64,000 nt of DNA from Aspidapion aeneum (taxonomy: Eukaryota > Arthropoda > Insecta > Coleoptera > Brentidae), in the NCBI GenBank assembly GCA_963576565.1, contig OY755038.1, positions 140,006,989-140,070,988 of the forward strand. The letters run 5' to 3'. This document shows positions 59,728-64,000 of the stretch, piece by piece (the stretch's first letter is position 1; every line of letters begins with the position of its first letter). The notes below the pieces were generated by a model, which did not search any database, was not told the DNA's origin, and saw nothing but the letters and a program-made list of their open reading frames with translations. The translations under genes and the position numbers were made by a program.

Positions 59728-62219
59728 TTTTTTAAATATTAAATATGGCACAGATGGCTGCGCTGGTCAATATAAAAACAAATAAACTTTTTATTTTTAC
59801 AAAGAGGATTGTGATCTTGATGCAAAGTGGCATTTTCATGCGATGTCTCATAGCAAAAGTGCCTGTGATAGTGTCGGAGGCACCGTTAAACGTTTAGTAA
59901 GGAAGGCCAGTTTGCAAAAAATGGAAACGGACCAAATTTTAAAAATTGAAAGTATGTTTGCTTTTTGTATAAATAACATAATTAAAATCGTTTTTAGTCA
60001 GCACTGACCGTCAAAAATACTCGGGGATTTTATCCATTTATTCCAAATTAAAATTGTTGTCTAGAAATTAAAAAATATATTAGCTGTAAATTTAGTCAAC
60101 ATTGTTAAAATCAAAAATTAATTTAGATTAATTGAATATATGTATATTACACATATTTTTTTTGAATTTAGTACTCGCAATGTAGTTACTTGAGTATTAC
60201 TTTTAACTTTTTTTACATTTTTGATATTGTTACGAAATTCCATACTTTTGTTTTTAGTTTTGCTGCAATTTGGTTAGAATTGTTGTTTTGTTTGTTGTAA
60301 AACAAGTAGATATTATTATTAATAGATATACCTAATGTGTTTAATCAGCGTACTTATTTATTTTTCATTTGCCTTGAACCAGGACAATTTTTAACTAAGT
60401 AAATATACAGGGTGTCCTAAATGCTTTTTAAGGGGTTTCCAAAATTTATATGGGAAAAAAAGAGCCCACTGACGACCTCGATGTTTAATAATCCAAGCTT
60501 AAAGTTAACATCGCATCTTAAGATGCTCCAAGAAATTTGCCAGCAAACTGGCTTAATATATAAAAATACGGTTTTGACTTTCAGGCTTCTGTTAAATATC
60601 AAACTCTGGAAGTTCAAGTCAGTCTATATTTACTAAAAATATTCCCAACTCTTCAAAATTATCGAAATGGCGAAAGCATGTACATTAATTTATATACTTA
60701 CTCACATTGGAACAGGGGCATAGATGACAAGGACATGACCAAGGCATGAAAAAATGTCAAAACTTAAAAAAAATATATATTAGTTTTAACAAACATTTTA
60801 GGTATTCGTTTTTTTTCTTTGATTCATTAGCCTAAGGTACGCCGATTGGTTCTTTGTGTCAGTAAAAAAATATAATTTTTTAAAATTTGTGAATTTTATA
60901 AAACTAGAGTTTTAGAAATATAATAATTAGGGCCCTTTTAATAAAAAAAATAATAAAGAAATTTTTACTTACCTCAGCGTATAATAATCCATAGATTACA
61001 AAATTTATTTAAAGTTGCCTTAATATTAGGGAAACAAGATATGAATTTTTAAAGTTAAAGGTAAAATTCGAAAATTCCACGAAAGGGTGAAGTAAAAAAA
61101 TTGACCTTTTTTACTTAGTTCAGACCTAACCTAACTCCAGTTAAAAGATTTTGCAAACCGGAGACTCTCGCCCCACTCCGATCTTTTATGGATGGATATC
61201 TAGTGGGTTTTTGTTAACGGGGAACACTCAAGCAATATTCGCATGTTTGGTGAATTTTTTTAATTCAGTTTTTGGAAGCCCCTGGTGTATTAACGATTAC
61301 ATAATTGTAACAACTATACACATCTTTCAAAGGAGAACTTAACTCTCTATAATATCGAAGAAAACGTTTTTACCAGTAGAGCATGGTTTTTAAAAAAATT
61401 GTAAAACACAAGATAATAATATTTTTTTAGTCACTAAAAAAATTACCAAACATGCGTCTGTTCCTTGAGTGTTCCCCGTTTCCAAAAACCCACTAGATAC
61501 ATATCGTTATATAGATAATTTTATTTTCAACAATATAGAGTAAAGCGAGATTTACTAGAAAGCTTAGTATTTACGAAAATTCAATGCAACCAATTTTTTT
61601 AAATAGTAATTAAAAAAAGTCACCTTAATATGCGGACGCCCTTGGAGTGTCATTTATAGCTTTAAAACCACTTTGCGATACACTGTTTAAAACATTTTAC
61701 AAAGAAAAAGCTCAACGTCTTCTCCACTAAAGTCTTTATTGTTTCGGGTTTTATTTAGGACATGTTTCCAGTCTAAAGAGACCCATCATCAGCTGAAATA
61801 AGGTAAACAAAGAAGTGTAACTACATACATCCGAAGCAATTTTCAGTGCCTATTAAATAGATTAAACTGAGATAATAAAATTATATTGAAGGTGATTAAA
61901 TAATCACTTTCAGGTTCACTAATGTACCCCGAAAGTGACCATTCCACCTCCATCATTTTTTATATTTTATAAACCAATTTATAACTGCATTACGCATAAA
62001 ACACCCTTAAAATGTAACATACCTTTCAAAGACCTTCAAAAGACCCTCATACCCCCAGCAAGCTAATGCGAGGGTTCAAACAGTTGCTAATACTAGTTGA
62101 AAATCCAGCAAAAAAGAGGTTTCCTGCACTGGAGTGGGAAGTGAAGAATTCACATATCTTGTTGGTTCACTAATCAACCATTAAGTTATTTATTTATATA
62201 ACTAAAACATCTTAACTTT
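59728..62219. repeat. 2.49-kb tandem duplication, copy 2
   Basis: Same content as copy 1: CAGGGTGTCCTAAATGC at 60409, open frames 60421-60636 and 61151-61342, foldback element 61197-61500, hairpin 61764-61792. The differences from copy 1 are single bases, so duplication is recent or an assembly artefact. Confidence 0.95.
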
Positions 62220-62925
62220 ATTTAAGATAAAAAGGTTTTTTTTTTGAAAATTTATGAAACTAGGTTATTTCCATTTTTTCCTAATGAAATATTTGCCTTT
62301 CTACACCGTTGCAAAAAAAAGAAAGATAAATTTTTGAGTGTCAAAAATATTAATATATTATTTTTAATTTTGTATCCTCTTACAGAATATTTTTTGATAT
62401 ATTATCTATCTTTTAAATAGATTTTAGCAAATAGCTCGGAAACGGTACATTTTTTAAAATTAAGCTTGAAAGCAATATGGTTTAGAATTTTTTTCCAGTT
62501 AAATTTGTTTTGTTTTACAATTATTATTATATTTTCTATTTATGAAGATGCATATGATTTTGATTACAAACAAAAATGGCTTCCGACTAGATATTTTGGT
62601 CATGAAATTTACTGTCCGACCAAGCTTTTTTTAATGTACGGTAGACCTTTTGTTCCATACAAAACTATAACCGTAATACTTTCACTGCAAATTTGGGTAT
62701 GAAAGTAGGACAAGAGTACACTTGATAGTAAGTTTTAACCGTTTTTTCGTGAAAAAGTAAAAAACCCAAAAACAAAACAGATTTTCCAATAAATGGTTTA
62801 AAGAAAAGTTGTAGACTATTTTGTTTCTTATAACTTTTACACTGTTTAGAATATAATCAGAGGTCCATTCCCGCGAAAAATCGTAAAAAAACAAAAGTTT
62901 ACCTTTTTTACAAGCTTTATCCGAT
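62220..62925. other. AT-rich stretch, no gene recognised
   Basis: The 78-codon open frame 62466-62702 has no family resemblance and no splice or start context that supports it. Confidence 0.45.
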
Positions 62926-63150
62926 TTGGATGAAATTTGGTACACACATAGTGGTCCCATGACAATACAACATTAAGAAAAAAATATCCTACCACCCCTA
63001 CCCTCACCCCCTTCCATAAAAAATGCGTTTTTGACACACTTCACTTCAAATGACTTTTATAAAATTTGGTATATGCATAAAGGTCCGATGGCAATACAGC
63101 CCAAACAAAAAATATATTTCTACCTCTACCCCCACCCTCTCCTTCCCCCA
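62926..63150. repeat. Two divergent ~120-bp repeats
   Basis: GATGAAATTTGGTACACACA..GTGGTCCCATGACAATACA and ATAAAATTTGGTATATGCAT..AGGTCCGATGGCAATACAG, each followed by CTACC.CTACCC.CACCC. A common type of insect intergenic repeat, similar in style to 25176-25510. Confidence 0.65.
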
Positions 63151-63273
63151 ATAGAAAAATGACAAACAACTCACGATCAGCGATTTCATTATAATCTAGA
63201 ATAAACTCTTCTGTTCTGTTATTGAACAAATATTTTCATTTAATAGAGTAGATAGCTGAGACTAAAAAGTAGA

Positions 63274-63746
63274 AAATAAATTGGCAATTTTTTTTTAAAT
63301 CACAAGCTTTTATAAAATCCACTAAAAATTAAAAAATAATTTTCTAACTTTCTAATATTATGGCAATGGCCGCAAATCAAAGCATAAGTTAATCTAAATT
63401 TGTGATCTAAACACTTAAAGAATATTCAACATAGCAGGTCATCAAAGATATGTTTGATGTGCCGCAATGTTATGCTAGTGCCATACCTATGTCAGAGAAA
63501 TGCTGGGGTATCTTGGGTCGGGTTGGGTTGGTTTGGTACCTCTTCATTTTTCTGCTAGATTGATTCTTGCAAATAGTGATATTTAATTCATACGGATATC
63601 TTATCGTGCTAATATCGTCAAAATTTCCATCAGTCGGCCATCGCTTTTATTATTATGATAATATTAGAAAGTTAGAAAATTATTTTTTAATTTTTAGTGC
63701 ATTTTATAAAAGCTTGTGACTTAAAAATTTTTTTACCAATTTATTT
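63274..63746. mobile_element. ~470-bp element with ~88-bp TIRs
   Basis: AAATAAATTGGCAATTTTTT...CACAAGCTTTTATAAAATCC...TTTCTAATATTA is mirrored by TAATATTAGAAAGTTAG...GGATTTT-like...GCTTGTGACTTAAAAAT...CCAATTTATTT; the right arm has GCATTTT where the left predicts GGATTTT. No transposase. The interior has a GGGTCGGGTTGGGTTGGTTTGG patch. Confidence 0.75.
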
Positions 63747-63869
63747 ACTCTAATAACTAGAATCGAGCCTAATTTTCCTCCGTTGGCTGCGATATATCAA
63801 TAATAAATTATTTGCACTGCCCTATAAGAACAAAAGCAATTTCAGCTACATTACTTTGTTTATTTACAG

Positions 63870-64000
63870 GTTTTACTAGAAGCTTACAGTAGATGTGTAA
63901 ACATACTAAACAGATCATCGAAAGCAGATGATCCAGCAGTGCAAATTAGTATGCACATCACAAAATGTTTTAGGGTTGCTGCTGAATTTAAGGCTTGCAG
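63870..64000 (+). CDS. Candidate exon of an unidentified host gene (runs to window end)
   Basis: A T-rich tract ending TTTATTTACAG (63859-63869) is a good splice acceptor. From 63870 the frame is open to the window end, including VLLEAYSRCVNILNRSS and ISMHITKCFRVAAEFKACR, with amphipathic, non-repetitive composition unlike nearby translations. It does not resemble any Dbp5/DDX19 region, so it would belong to another gene, or the helicase call upstream is wrong. Function unknown. Confidence 0.4.

Noticed and set aside
62466..62702. 78-codon open frame with a hydrophobic start (secreted-protein-like)
   Set aside because: AT-rich chance frame with no homology, splice signal or promoter context.

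Overview
The window looks like AT-rich, repeat-dominated DNA from an insect (arthropod) nuclear genome. The case rests on its mix of retroelements (two BEL/Pao families, a Mag-type Gypsy, Jockey-like and RTE LINEs, a Penelope-like element, a DIRS fragment, a tRNA-Gly-like SINE), TA-rich foldback elements, and one recognisable host exon of insect/animal type (Dbp5/DDX19 RNA helicase). I cannot name the species. Almost every long reading frame belongs to a transposable element, and most are broken.

Layout. 1-2.3 kb: decayed Transib/RAG1-like transposase fragment and a duplicated minisatellite block carrying an exon-like piece. 2.3-6.3 kb: a dead BEL/Pao element on the minus strand, ending in a GCGC-rich minisatellite. 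6.3-24.5 kb: about 11.6 kb of a nearly perfect 10-bp satellite, CCTAACCAAA (minus strand TTAGG+TTTGG, a telomere-like dimer), in three arrays separated by copies of the same ~1-kb BEL/Pao-derived block. One copy of the block is split by a Gypsy element with 173-bp LTRs and a 5-bp target duplication. 24.5-24.7 kb: 200-base assembly gap.

25.8-39.9 kb: BEL/Pao element A (LTRs 25837-26279 and 39433-39896, target duplication ATCAG), split in its protease region by BEL/Pao element B (LTRs 28582-29063 and 35273-35754, target duplication TTAGG). B has LTRs that look identical and a single gag-pol frame with one nonsense codon. 39.9-46.2 kb: patchwork of foldback/MITE-like elements, Penelope-terminus hairpins, minisatellites, (AT)n tracts, a SINE and a LINE scrap.

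46.45-46.66 kb: probable first coding exon of a Dbp5/DDX19 helicase with a strong splice donor. No second exon was found in the rest of the window. 47.4-54.3 kb: DIRS gag remnant joined to a 5'-truncated Jockey-like LINE, then a nearly full-length RTE LINE with a 34-bp perfect palindrome in its ORF. 54.3-56.9 kb: a foldback element and a Penelope-like element (RT plus GIY-YIG) on the minus strand. 57.2-62.2 kb: a 2.49-kb tandem duplication. 63.3-63.7 kb: a long-TIR element. 63.87 kb to the end: an exon-like open stretch after a good splice acceptor.

No host pathway is encoded here. The interest lies in the telomere-like higher-order repeat, the dated nesting of elements, and several foldback/ribozyme-like structures.
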